Positions 20,190 to 31,057 of a stretch of DNA of 64,000 nucleotides are shown here, piece by piece. The DNA is taken from assembly GCA_033398695.1 (NCBI GenBank), contig CM065803.1, positions 98,196,001-98,260,000 on the forward strand. Reading direction: 5' to 3'. The notes beneath the pieces were generated by a model. That model had not been told where the DNA came from. It ran no database searches and was given only the letters and a program-made list of their open reading frames with translations. This DNA is from Orobanche coerulescens. Its lineage: Eukaryota; Streptophyta; Magnoliopsida; Lamiales; Orobanchaceae. The translations under genes were made by a program, and so were the position numbers. The first letter of the stretch is position 1, and each line of letters begins with the position of its first letter.

Positions 20190-22381
20190 TGTAATATCCG
20201 CATTTTTCTTTCCCTTGTACTTTTATTTTTGATGTATTTCTCGGTCGTAGTGACCCTCGTGTATCTTACAGTGTATCTTTTCCGTCATCTATTGATCTGA
20301 TTCTCGTTATTGTTATACGGAACCGCTGTTTCGGGGTTGCCGTGTATCCACTCTATGTTTCGATGCGTCTTGAGATGTTCCGTTTAACGTCTCGTTCACA
20401 TTCCGGTGTTTTGGACCGTTCATACTTCGTACCTAGCGCACGCTATTTTTTCTACATAGCGCACGCTAGGGGTCCCTTAGTAGCGCACGCTACGTTTGTT
20501 TAAATAGCGCGCTAGCGAGTTAGCCACGGGAGTGGCGATCTTTGTTTTCCGGCCTTCGGACTAGCGTATTAGCGTACGCTACGTAGACTAGCGCACGCTA
20601 ATGTCGAGAGGCTAGCGACGCCGATGATGCCCGTAGCGTGCGCCAGCGTGAGTGTTGAAGATGGATGGTTTTCTACTGAACTCGGTCAGGTGCCAGGTAG
20701 CGCACACTACGCTCGTGCATTAGCGCACGCTAGCGGATCAGGTGAGTTCTGGACAGTTTGTCACTGGACTCGACTGATGCCCAGGTAGCGCACGCTATTG
20801 GTCGATAGCGCGCGCTACCGATAGATTATTAGCGCACGCTACGCTTGGAGTAGCGCACGCTAATGGCAGTCCGCTCTCGGATCGACGCTAACTATTTTGG
20901 CCTGTAATTTTATCCCGTTAGCGCACGCTAACCTTGAGGATTAGCGCACGCTAACACTCCCTGGCTATATAAACCAGGGAGTTGACCCAGATGAGAAGAT
21001 CAGTTTCATTTCGTTTCTTCTCCGCGACGCAGAGCTCCTCCGGGCGATTTCCGAGCGATTCTTCCCTTCGATTATTTCAGGCATCCTCTACCTTGAGTTT
21101 TTGAAGCAGATTAACAACACCTACTTGTGTTCTTCATCATCAATCCAAGGTAAATCTCTTAGAACCCTACTTTTCGATAAATTGGGGGTTTTGGGATTTT
21201 CTTCCGATCCGTTCCGTTTTGTTGATGGATTCATGATGAATATGATTGATATTGTTGGTATTCTTAGTTTCCCTACGGATTCATGGTATATTTCGTGGTT
21301 TTTGCGGAATCGAGAGGGTTTGGTTGTGGTCCGCCCTCGTTGTTGTTTATATACGAATATACATGAATCGTAGGCGGGTTTTCGGGTGTATTCCAATTCC
21401 GTATTCATTTAGAAATGGTGGTGATTGTATTCTTCGAATCGTTAGGTTCGGTTTCATTGGTTCCTAGCGTTCGTCGGTGACCTTCCTTTCCGTTCATTGC
21501 GTCGTCAATAAGTCAAGGCAAGTATTTTTGGAAACCTTTATGCTTAACGTGGAATGGTAATGTATTTTGTGTGTGATTTGCTCACCTCGTGTTGGTCCGA
21601 CGGGATGAAGGAGGGAATCCAAAGGTTTGCGTCCCGAATTCATGAGTTTGTTTAGCTAGCCAGTGCGGGAGGGTCCTTAGAGGCCTCGTGCGGGAATTTA
21701 TGATATGACTCTGTTCCCAAGGCGATGCATGTGTGTGTTTTGCTTTATAATATAGCCAGTGCGGGAGGGTCCTTAAAGGCCTCGTGCGGGAATTTATGAT
21801 ATGACTCTGTTCCCAAGGCAAATTGTTTGACTGTTTATTTCCGGCAAAGACATGTCTAGTTTTGGTTTTTGAAATGATATTGGTGCATGTACTATGAAAT
21901 GTGTAAGCGATTGGTTTGCCTTGATTACTTGTACTAGCGTAATTGCTAACCCCTTTGGGGGACCCGTTTCGGGGAAATTCTTGTTATGGATTTCAGGTTA
22001 TGATTATCCGGATGAGCGAGCACCGGACGATGCGAGGATGTCGGCGTGGTCGTTGACATGTGCATTTGGGTCGTCTTATTTCCTTTGTCTAATTCGATAT
22101 GGTTGTTTCCTATATTTCTAAACTTATAGATTGTACTCGCGAGTACTTAGGCTTTTCCTTTCGGATTGTGTTTGGACTTCGTTGGAGTTACTGTATTTTG
22201 TCGGTTGATGTTTATTGTGCCGGTTGTACCGGACGTGTTGTTTTATGTTCTTGTTGTTAACAATTGTTTCCTTGCTAACCGAGACAGTTAGTCGAGAGGT
22301 GTTTTCTTGTGTTAGCCTGGTGGATCCCATGTAGGGGTCCACGACGCTGTAATACACCTCGAATATCTTGGGGGTGTTACA
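20190..22381 (+). repeat. Gypsy B LTR 1 (2192 bp)
   Basis: Starts TGTAATATCCG, ends GGGGGTGTTACA. U3 dyads at 20430-20956, TATA at 20966. The transcribed part has AATCCAAGGTAAAT (near 21143) and a 96-bp tandem duplication starting CCAGTGCGGGAGGG (near 21660 and 21756). Followed directly by ACGAA. Confidence 0.93.
20430..20973 (+). promoter_or_regulatory. Gypsy B LTR 1 promoter: dyad array and TATA box
   Basis: About 15 dyads, consensus TAGCGCACGCTA, mostly in pairs 23-25 bp apart. The last pair (about 20918/20942) ends about 12 bp before the TATA box TATATAAA (20966-20973). Matching arrays are at about 28160-28778 and 35960-36504 in the other two LTRs. Confidence 0.7.
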
Positions 22382-22750
22382 ACGAAATTCACAAAAACGG
22401 AAGCAAGGTAACAATACATTAAACAACCGACACATAACGGAATAATCACCGTCTGATTTGGTCATACCAAACTAAGCTCTAACAGCTCGCACAGGTGCGA
22501 TAACACGCAAGCCACCACGAAATGACAACATTAAAGATCGTTATCACACCTCCCACAAAGGGCTAACAAAACATATGCGTGGCGAACGACTCGACGCTCA
22601 CGCCACCAATTTGATCATACTCGGGAGCAAACATCATAATGACAATGCGAACATCATACATACATACCCAGCCCTCAAACGGGAATGGATAGGTTTTAAA
22701 AACGAAAACCTCCTTTTTGAAAATAATTTAGAAAAACACCGGTTGATCTT
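22382..22750. repeat. 369-bp flank segment, copy 1
   Basis: Begins ACGAAATTCAC directly after LTR 1 and ends ACCGGTTGATCTT. It recurs at 30186-30554 and, in its native context, at 37910-38278, where it continues into unique sequence. It is not part of Gypsy B: it is target-side DNA carried along by the duplication. Confidence 0.9.
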
Positions 22751-22983
22751 AGGCTTTTCCTTTCGGATTGTGTTTGGACTTCGTTGGAGTTACTGTATTT
22801 TGTCGGTTGATGTTTATTGTGCCGGTTGTACCGGACGTGTTGTTTTATGTTCTTGTTGTTAACAATTGTTTCCTTGCTAACCGAGACGGTTAGTCGAGAG
22901 GTGTTTTCTTGTGTTAGCCTGGTGGATCCCATGTAGGGGCCCACGGCGCTGTAATACACCTCGAATATCTTGGGGGTGTTACA
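22748..22983 (+). repeat. Truncated LTR 3' end (236 bp) before the first internal region
   Basis: Repeats the last 236 bp of the LTR (22146-22381). The join to the flank segment falls at a shared CTT. It carries the correct GGGGGTGTTACA end next to the primer site, so the first internal region has a chimeric upstream LTR. Confidence 0.9.
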
Positions 22984-22988
22984 GAAAA

Positions 22989-23000
22989 TGGTATCAGAGC
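22989..23000 (+). other. Gypsy B primer binding site 1
   Basis: TGGTATCAGAGC, complement of the initiator tRNA-Met 3' end, five bases after the truncated LTR end. Confidence 0.93.
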
Positions 23001-23103
23001 ACTAGGTTTATGGATACCTAGGCTTGTCGGTTATTTGGGTCTAGTCATGTTTTGTTTTGCACATTGTCACACCGCTGCCGGCATCTCAGTACTTACAGTG
23101 TTC

Positions 23104-23252
23104 GTAAGTTCTCTTACTCGATTCTTTATTTTTTTTTTGTACTGTATTCCGTTTCCTGAACTATGGTTATTCTCCCTCCTTTGCTTATCATCATGGTTGC
23201 TTCTTCCTTCCTTACTCATCCTCGATATACTTCTGTTATCTCTTAACACCAG
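23104..23252 (+). other. Predicted leader intron 1
   Basis: Donor GTTC/GTAAGT, pyrimidine-rich interior, acceptor TTAACACCAG just before the gag ATG at 23254. The same boundaries occur at 30908-31056, and in Gypsy E at 63102-63205 with diverged interior sequence. Splicing is inferred. Confidence 0.5.
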
Positions 23253-23253
23253 T

Positions 23254-26200
23254 ATGGATGCCGGAAGAAACCGTGGTCGTGGTCGTGGTCGTGGCCGTGG
23301 ACGCGGCCGAGGACGTGCGGCAGCCGGTGGTGCGGCCACGTCGCACTCTTCAGGAGCTGGCAGTACCGGCGACCGTCACAGTCATGCTTCTTCTCAGAAG
23401 CGCGCCGATCTTGGTATTGCGGCTGTTATGCAGCAAATGGTTAACCAAATGGCGGCTATAGCTCAGGTGGTCCTAAACCCCGATCAAGCCCATGCTAATC
23501 GGGGCGGAGCGGATCGCTGGCTTCAGGATGTCATCAAGATGCATCCTCCTCAGTTTTCGGGAGCTTCGGACCCGATCGGCTGGGAAGGGTGGATCAAGGA
23601 GATATCCAAAGTCTTCACTGCTACCAACTGCCCCGAGGATCGTAAGGTCCTTATTGCTCAATACTTTCTCACGGGAGATGCTACAGATTGGTGGGAGGCC
23701 GTTTCTCCCAAAGATCATGTTGCTTCGTGGGCCGAATTTCAAGAATTGATGGAGACCGAATATTGTCCGTGGCCGGTCAGACAGGCTCGAGTGCATGCTT
23801 TCTACGATGCTCAACCACGGGATATTCCCGTATCCCAAGCTATTGCCGAATTTAACAAGGAGTTGGGTTATGTGAAGACCCAAGTTGTCGCTGAGAGCGA
23901 CAAAATTTTCCATTTTTCCAGGAGGATGAAACTGTCCATTCGGGACTACATGTCTGGACTCGTCTGCACTACCTTGAAGGATTATCATAGTAGGGCCCTC
24001 GCTTATGATATATCAGTGACGGCTAGTGATTTGGCTCGTGAAAGCAAGAAACAGAAGTCGGTCGGAAATTTTTCTGGTCCCAAGAGTGGAGGCCAGCAGA
24101 AATCTCAAGCTGCAAATATTTCTACGGGCAGTTCGGCTCGTTTCTCTGGGAGCTTTCGGGGTGCCGCCGGAACCTCTGCTCGTGAACCCACATGTTTTAA
24201 CTTTGGTGTGCAGGGCCATAGGAGCCGGCAGTGTTCTCGTCCGAAGTTTACTTGTCATACTTGTGGACAGCTGGGCCACAAGGCCCCTTTTTGTGAGCAG
24301 GTCAAACAGCTTCGCGGCGCCTGTTCTTCTCAACCAGTACTGTTGGAGCCGAGTGCGAACCATGGCTCATTTCCGCCGCCTCCACCGAGTGCCGGCCGAG
24401 GTAGGGGTCGGGGTCAGCCCACTCGGGGAGGAGCTTCCAGTGTCGGCTCCGCCCAACCGCGTATATACGAGATGAGGAGGGCCGATGACCCAGCAACTAC
24501 TGTGGCGACAGGTACCGTTCATATCCATTCTCATCCTGTCGGTGTGCTTTTTGATTCGGGTGCTACGCATTCATTCATTTCTCTAGAGTGTGTACGCCGT
24601 TTGAGTCTCGACTGCTTGTCACCTTGCGAGCCTTTCATCATTAAACTTCCTAGCGGTGATAGAATTGTCGGTGATCGAGAAGTCCGGGACTGTTCTGTGA
24701 TTATTTGTGAGAGGGCTTGGCTCTCTAATCTTATTGTCGTGGGTATCGAGGGTGAGGATTTGATTCTCGGGGATGACTGGCTCGAGCGGCATGGCGCGAT
24801 CATGAACTACCGCACGAGAATCATCACTATGTTAGCCGGGGACGGCACCGAACACTCTTTCGCAGGGCGAAAGAGGGGAAACCAGAAGTTCGTTATTAAT
24901 GCCTTGAAGGCGATGAGCCTCCTGCGAAAGGGGTGTACTGGTTATTGGTGCTATGCCTTGAAGGCGGAGAATGGTGGAGTCGAGCTTTCATCGATTCCAG
25001 TCGTTAGTGAGTTTCCTGATGTATTTCCTGACGAGTTGCCGGGATTGCCACCGGATCGTGAGGTTGAGTTTGTTATAGAATTAGAGCCGGGCGCGGCTCC
25101 GATTTCGAAGGCGCCGTATCGCATGGCACCTTCAGAGATGTCAGAGTTGAAGAAGCAGTTGAGTGAGCTTCTTGAGTCAGGGTATGTTCGACCGAGCGCC
25201 TCGCCTTGGGGTGCACCGGTCCTGTTTGTGCGGAAGAATGATGGTTCACTACGTTTGTGTATCGACTATCGCGAACTAAACAAAGTGACCATTAAGAACA
25301 AGTATCCTTTGCCGAGGATTGATGACTTGTTCCATCAGTTGCAGGGAGCTGCGGTATTCTCGAAGATTGATTTGAAATCGGGGTACTATCAGCTCCGGGT
25401 GAGGGAGTCCGACGTGCCGAAAACGGCTTTTCGGACGAGATACGGACATTATGAGTTTGTAGTTATGCCTTTCGGGTTAACTAATGCGCCGGCGGTGTTC
25501 ATGCAGTTGATGAACAAAGTCTTTATCGAGTATTTGGATAAGTGTGTCGTCGTCTTCATTGACGATATTCTTATCTATTCGAGGAACGAGGAAGAGCATG
25601 CCCATCATTTGCGGGTAGTGTTAGACATTTTGAGGACCGAGCAACTCTATGCAAAGTTCTCGAAATGTGAGTTTTGGCTGAAAGAAGTGATTTTTTTAGG
25701 TCACATGATTTCAGCCGAGGGGGTTCGTGTGGATCCGCAGAAAATTGAGGCAGTGTTGGATTGGGCATCGCCCGCAAATGTGAAGGAGGTCCGTAGTTTC
25801 TTGGGTTTGGCTGGCTACTACCGTATGTTCGTCGAGGGTTTCTCAAAACTAGCTCGGCCACTTACACAGTTGCTCCAGAAATCCGAGAAGTTCGTCTGGA
25901 ATGACGAGAGACAGTCGAGTTTTGAGGAACTGAAGAAGCGTTTAACTTCAGCCCCGGTTTTGGCGTTGCCATGTGGCAACGAGGGATTCGCCGTTTATAG
26001 CGATGCTTCGGGTCAGGGTCTTGGGTGCGTATTGATGCAGCACGGCAAGACCATTGCCTTTGCGTCGAGACAGCTGAGGCCGTATGAGCTTAACTACCTT
26101 ACTCATGATTTGGAGTTAGCGGCAGTCGTTTTTGCGCTCAAGATTTGGCGTCACTATCTTTTCGGCTCTGCATGTCAGATTTTTACCGATCATAAAAGTC

Positions 26201-27895
26201 TGAAATACATATTTACTCAGCAGGAGTTGAATATGAGGCAGAGGAGATGGTTAGAACTGATTAAGGATTATGACCTCGAAATCCTTTATCATCCAGGCAA
26301 GGCGAACGTCATGGCCGACGCCTTGAGTCGGAAACCGATCGCATTGCGGACGCTTGAGATCCTTACGCCTCAGTCTGAGCTTCGGCGGGCTTTGATCGAG
26401 TTAGATGTTGAGGTTTTGTTGCCTGGAGCTATCGGGCAACTTTGTGCTTTAGAGATTTCGTCGTCTTTGATCGATGAAATTAAGCTGAAGCAATTAGAGG
26501 ATCCGATGATTACTCAAATCCGAGAGAACGTTCTTAAGGGAAAGTCTCCTGGGTTTGTGATTCACGAGGATGGTGTTTTGAGATTCCAGAGTCGGCTTTG
26601 TGTGCCGAACGATCCAGAGTTGCGACAGAATATTTTGCGTGAGGCCCATTCTACACCCTATTCCGTTCATCCTGGTTCGAGTAAGATGTACAAGGACCTG
26701 AGGAGGAACTTCTGGTGGAATGATATGAAGGAGGAGGTCGCACAGTTTGTAGCGAGATGTTTGACTTGCCAGCAGGTCAAAATCGAGCATCAGCGACCGG
26801 CTGGGTTATTGCAGTCACTTCCCGTTCCGGAATGGAAATGGGAAGATATATCGATGGATTTCGTTACGAGTTTGCCGAGATCGAGGTCGGGCATGAATAT
26901 GGTATGGGTGGTTGTTGATCGTCTGACCAAGTCGGCACATTTTCTGGGCATCAAGGACACTTGGGGCCCGGAAAAGTTGGCTCGTGTGTTTATCGCGCAG
27001 ATTGTGAGACTTCACGGTACTCCGAAGTCTATTGTTTCGGATCGTGATGGCCATTTTGTATCGCACTTTTGGCAGGCGGTGCATAAGGCGTTGGGTACCC
27101 GTTTACATTTGAGTACCTCTTTTCATCCCCAGTCAGATGGACAGTTGTAACGCACTATCCAGACATTCGAGGACATGTTGCGTGCTTGTGCTCTCGACTG
27201 GAGTAGTGACTGGGAGGAGCATTTGCCATTGATCGAATTCACGTACAACAATAGTTGGCACGCGTCGATTCGGATGGCACCGTATGAGGCACTTTATGGG
27301 GGGCATTGTCGATCACCGATTTGTTGGAATGAGGCATCCGATTTAGTCGGGACCGAGCCGGATGTCGTTTTAGAGACGAGGCGGAAGATAGAGTTAATTC
27401 GGGAACGAATGTTGACTGCCCAGAGTCGACAGAAGTCATATGCCGATGTCCGTCGTCGACCTTTAGAATTCGAGGTGGGAGACCACGTTTTGCTGAAGGT
27501 GTCGCCGACGATAGGAGTTTTCTGTTTCGGAAAGAAGGGGAAGTTGAGTCCGAGATTTATTGGACCCTTCGAGATTCTCGAGCGAGTCGGTGGGTTAGCA
27601 TACCGTTTGGCGTTACCCGGCCTTGAGTCATGTTCATAGCGTTTTTCATGTTTCCCAGCTGAGGAAATATGTCCCAGATCCTAGTCACGTCATCGATTAT
27701 GGGGAGATTGATGTCGCCGAGGATATTACTTTTGAGGAGCATCCTTTGAAGATTTTAGAGCATCGGGAGAAACGACTGAGGCATAAGACCATCCCTTTGG
27801 TCAAGGTGCAGTGGTCGAGACACGGAGTCGAGGAGGCGACTTGGGAAACCGAGGATAGCATGTGTGCTAGATACCCTGAGTTGTTTGTTTCTTAA
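23254..27895 (+). pseudogene. gag-pol: Gypsy B gag-pol, copy 1 (stop at integrase catalytic Glu; frameshift near the end)
   Basis: I take the ATG at 23254 ([10 protein letters not shown]) because the 73 codons upstream are hydrophobic and mostly intron. Gag: RG-rich start, capsid about 85-250 ([15 protein letters not shown]), zinc knuckles at about 314 (CFNFG, second Cys lost) and 334 ([14 protein letters not shown]). Protease DSGAT about 434. RT about 600-780 with FIDD about 768. RNase H about 910-1000. Integrase finger, then MDF and SDRD. The frame stops at 27148-27150, where TAA stands at the codon of the third catalytic acid of the D-D-35-E triad. The frame resumes to a two-base loss near 27618. 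A chromodomain-like end (KVQWSRHGVEEATWE) ends in a stop at 27893. Both breaks lie near CTG or C-rich sites, so check for sequence error. Confidence 0.9.
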
Positions 27896-27918
27896 GTTTC
27901 GGGACGAAACTTGTTTTT

Positions 27919-27930
27919 AGAGGGGTAGAA
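27919..27930 (+). other. Gypsy B polypurine tract 1
   Basis: AGAGGGGTAGAA, directly before LTR 2. The second copy, before LTR 3, is at 35707-35718. Confidence 0.75.
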
Positions 27931-30185
27931 TGTAATATCCGCATTTTTCTTTCCCTTGTACTTTTATTTTTGATGTATTTCTCGGTCGTAGTGACCCTCG
28001 TGTATCTTACAGTGTATCTTTTCCGTCATCTATTGATCTGATTCTCGTTATTGTTATACGGAACATTGTTTGGGGTTGCCGTGTATCCATTCTATGTTTG
28101 ATGCATCTTGAGATGTTCAATTTAACGTCTCGTTCACATTCAGTGTTTTGGACCGTTCATACTGTACCTAGCGCACGCTATTTTTCTACATAGCGCACGC
28201 TAGGAGTCCCTTAGTAGCGCACGCCACGTTTGTTTAAATGGCGCTAGCGAAGTTAGCCACAGGAGTGGCGATCTTGTTTTCCAGCCTTCTGGACTGGCGT
28301 ATTAGCGTACGCTACGTAGACTAGCGCACGCTAATGTCGGGAGGCTAGCGCACGCTGATGATACCTGGTAGCGTGCGCTAGCGTGAGTGTCCAGTACTGG
28401 ACAGTTTTCTACTGAACTCGGTCAGGTGCCAGGTAGCGCACGCTACGCTCGTGCATTAGCGCACGCTAGCGGATCAGGTGAGTTCTGGACAGTTTGTCAC
28501 TGGACTCGACTGATGCCCAGGTAGCGCACGCTATTGGTCGATAGCGCGCGCTACCGATAGGTTATTAGCGCACGCTACGCTTGGAGTAGCGCACGCTAAC
28601 GGCCAGAAGTCTGGCTACTGGACTGGACGCTAACTATTTTGGCCTGTAATTTTATCCCGTTAGCGCACGCTAACCTTGAGGATTAGCGCACGCTAACTAT
28701 TTTGGCCTGTAATTTTATCCCGTTAGCGCACGCTAACCTTGAGGATTAGCGCACGCTAACACTCCCTGGCTATATAAACCAGGGAGTTGACCCAGATGAG
28801 CAGATCAGTTTCATTTCGTTTCTTCTCCGCGACGCAGAGCTCCTCCGGGCGATTTCCGAGCGATTCTTCCCTTCGATTATTTCAGGCATCCTCTACCTTG
28901 AGTTTTTGAAGCAGATTAACAACACCTACTTGTGTTCTTCATCATCAATCCAAGGTAAATCTCTTAGAACCCTACTTTTCGATAAATTGGGGGTTTTGGG
29001 ATTTTCTTCCGATCCGTTCCGTTTTGTTGATGTATTCATGATGAATATGATTGATATTGTTGGTATTCTTAGTTTCCCTATGGATTCATGGTATATTTCG
29101 TGGTTTTTGCGGAATCGAGAGGGTTTGGTTGTGGTCCGCCCTCGTTGTTGTTTATATACGAATATACATGAATCGTAGGCGGGTTTTCTGGTGTATTCCA
29201 ATTCCGTATTCATTTAGAAATGGTGGTGATTGTATTCTTCGAATCGTTAGGTTCGGTTTCATTGGTTCCTAGCGTTCGTCGGTGACCTTCCTTTCCGTTC
29301 ATTGAGTCGTCAATAAGTCAAGGCAAGTATTTTTGGAAACCTTTATGCTTAACGTGGAATGGTAATGTATTTTGTGTGTGATTTGCTCACCTCGTATTGG
29401 TCCGACGGGATCAAGGAGGGAATCCAAAGGTTTGCGTCCCGGATTCATGAGTTTGTTTAGCTAGCTGCGGGAGGGTCCTTAGAGGCCTCGTGGGGGAATT
29501 TATGATATGACTCTGTTCCCAAGGCGATGCATGTGCGTGTTTTGCTTTATAATATAGCCAGTGCGGGAGGGTCCTTAGAGGCCTCGTGCGGGAATTTATG
29601 ATATGACTCTGTTCCCAAGGCAAATTGTTTGACTGTTTATTTCCGGAAAAGACATGTCTAGTTTTGGTTTTTGAAATGATATTGGTGCATGTACTATGAA
29701 ATGTGTAAGCGATTGCTTTGCCTTGATTACTTGTACTAGCGTAATTGCTAACCCCTTTGGGGGACCCGTTTCGGGGAAATTCTTGTTATGGATTTCAGGT
29801 TATGATTATCCGGATGAGCGAGCACCGGGACAGTACGAGGATGTCGGCCAGGGTCGTTGACATGTGCATTTGGGTCGTCTTATTTCCTTTGTCTAATTCG
29901 ATATGGTTGTTTCCTATATTTCTAAACTTATAGATTGTACTCGCGAGTACTTAGGCTTTTCCTTTCGGATTGTGTTTGGACTTCGTTGGAGTTACTGTAT
30001 TTTGTCGGTTGATGTTTATTGTGCCGGTTGTACCGGACGTGTTGTTTTATGTTCTTGTTGTTAACAATTGTTTCCTTGCTAACCGAGACAGTTAGTCGAG
30101 AGGTGTTTTATTGTGTTAGCCTGGTGGATCCCATGTAGGGGTCCACGGCGCTGTAATACACCTCGAATATCTTGGGGGTGTTACA
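27931..30185 (+). repeat. Gypsy B LTR 2 (2255 bp), shared between the two internal regions
   Basis: TGTAATATCC...GGGGGTGTTACA. 63 bp longer than LTR 1 because a unit starting TAACTATTTTGGCC is duplicated (28631 and 28694), with breakpoints inside a dyad. TATA at 28771. It serves as 3' LTR of the first and 5' LTR of the second internal region. Confidence 0.93.
28160..28778 (+). promoter_or_regulatory. Gypsy B LTR 2 promoter: dyad array and TATA box
   Basis: Same layout as LTR 1 with the cleanest motif copies of the three LTRs: paired TAGCGCACGCTA dyads, GTCCAGTACTGGAC near 28388 and CTACTGGACTGG near 28615. The 63-bp duplication adds extra dyads. TATA box TATATAAA at 28771-28778. Confidence 0.7.
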
Positions 30186-30554
30186 ACGAAATTCACAAAA
30201 ACGGAAGCAAGGTAACAATACATTAAACAACCGACACATAACGGAATAATCACCGATGCACACGGTCATACCAAACCAAGCTCTAACAGCTCGCACAGGT
30301 GCGATAACACGCAAGCCACCACGAAATGACAACATTAAAGATCGTTATCACACCTCCCACAAAGGGCTAACAAAACATATGCGTGGCGAACGACTCGACG
30401 CTCACGCCACCAATTTGATCATACTCGGGAGCAAACATCATAATGACAATGCGAACATCATACATACATACCCAGCCCTCAAACGGGAATGGATAGGTTT
30501 TAAAAACGAAAACCTCCTTTTTGAAAATAATTTAGAAAAACACCGGTTGATCTT
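30186..30554. repeat. 369-bp flank segment, copy 2
   Basis: Same length and ends as 22382-22750, with only a few differences. One differing patch near 30256 (GATGCACACGG) agrees with copy 3 rather than copy 1. Confidence 0.9.
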
Positions 30555-30787
30555 AGGCTTTTCCTCTCGGATTGTGTTTGGACTTCGTTGGAGTTACTGT
30601 ATTTTGTCGGTTGATGTTTATTGTGCCGGTTGTACCGGACGTGTTGTTTTATGTTCTTGTTGTTAACAATTGTTTCCTTGCTAACCGAGACGGTTAGTCG
30701 AGAGGTGTTTTCTTGTGTTAGCCTGGTGGATCCCATGTAGGGGCCCACGGCGCTGTAATACACCTCGAATATCTTGGGGGTGTTACA
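30552..30787 (+). repeat. Truncated LTR 3' end before the second internal region
   Basis: Identical in extent to 22748-22983, with the same CTT join. The primer site follows at 30793. Confidence 0.9.
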
Positions 30788-30792
30788 GAAAA

Positions 30793-30804
30793 TGGTATCA
30801 GAGC
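30793..30804 (+). other. Gypsy B primer binding site 2
   Basis: TGGTATCAGAGC, in the same spacing as the first copy. Confidence 0.92.
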
Positions 30805-30907
30805 ACTAGGTTTATGGATACCTAGGCTTGTCGGTTATTTGGGTCTAGTCGTGTTTTGTTTTGCACATTGTCACACCGCTGCCGGCATCTCAGTACTTCC
30901 AGTGTTC

Positions 30908-31056
30908 GTAAGTTCTCTTACTCGATTCTTTATTTTTTTTTTGTACTGTATTCCGTTTCCTGAACTATGGTTATTCTCCCTCCTTTGCTTATCATCATGG
31001 TTGCTTCTTCCTTCCTTACTCATCCTCGATATACTTCTGTTATCTCTTAACACCAG
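30908..31056 (+). other. Predicted leader intron 2
   Basis: Same GTAAGT donor and CACCAG acceptor as 23104-23252, 149 nt. Inferred. Confidence 0.5.
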
Positions 31057-31057
31057 T

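Noticed and set aside
21101..21373. Repeated 90-aa and 73-aa ORFs conserved in all three Gypsy B LTRs
   Set aside because: They lie in the LTR leader and are conserved only because the LTRs are recent copies; no start context or domain.
23035..23253. Hydrophobic N-terminal extension (73 aa) of Gypsy B gag as a signal peptide or membrane segment
   Set aside because: The stretch coincides with a likely intron (GTAAGT to CAG) in the leader, and the usual RG-rich gag start is at 23254.
23473..23988. Antisense ORFs of 60-210 aa over Gypsy B gag-pol
   Set aside because: They mirror the sense coding frame in both copies; no independent motif, promoter or codon signal.
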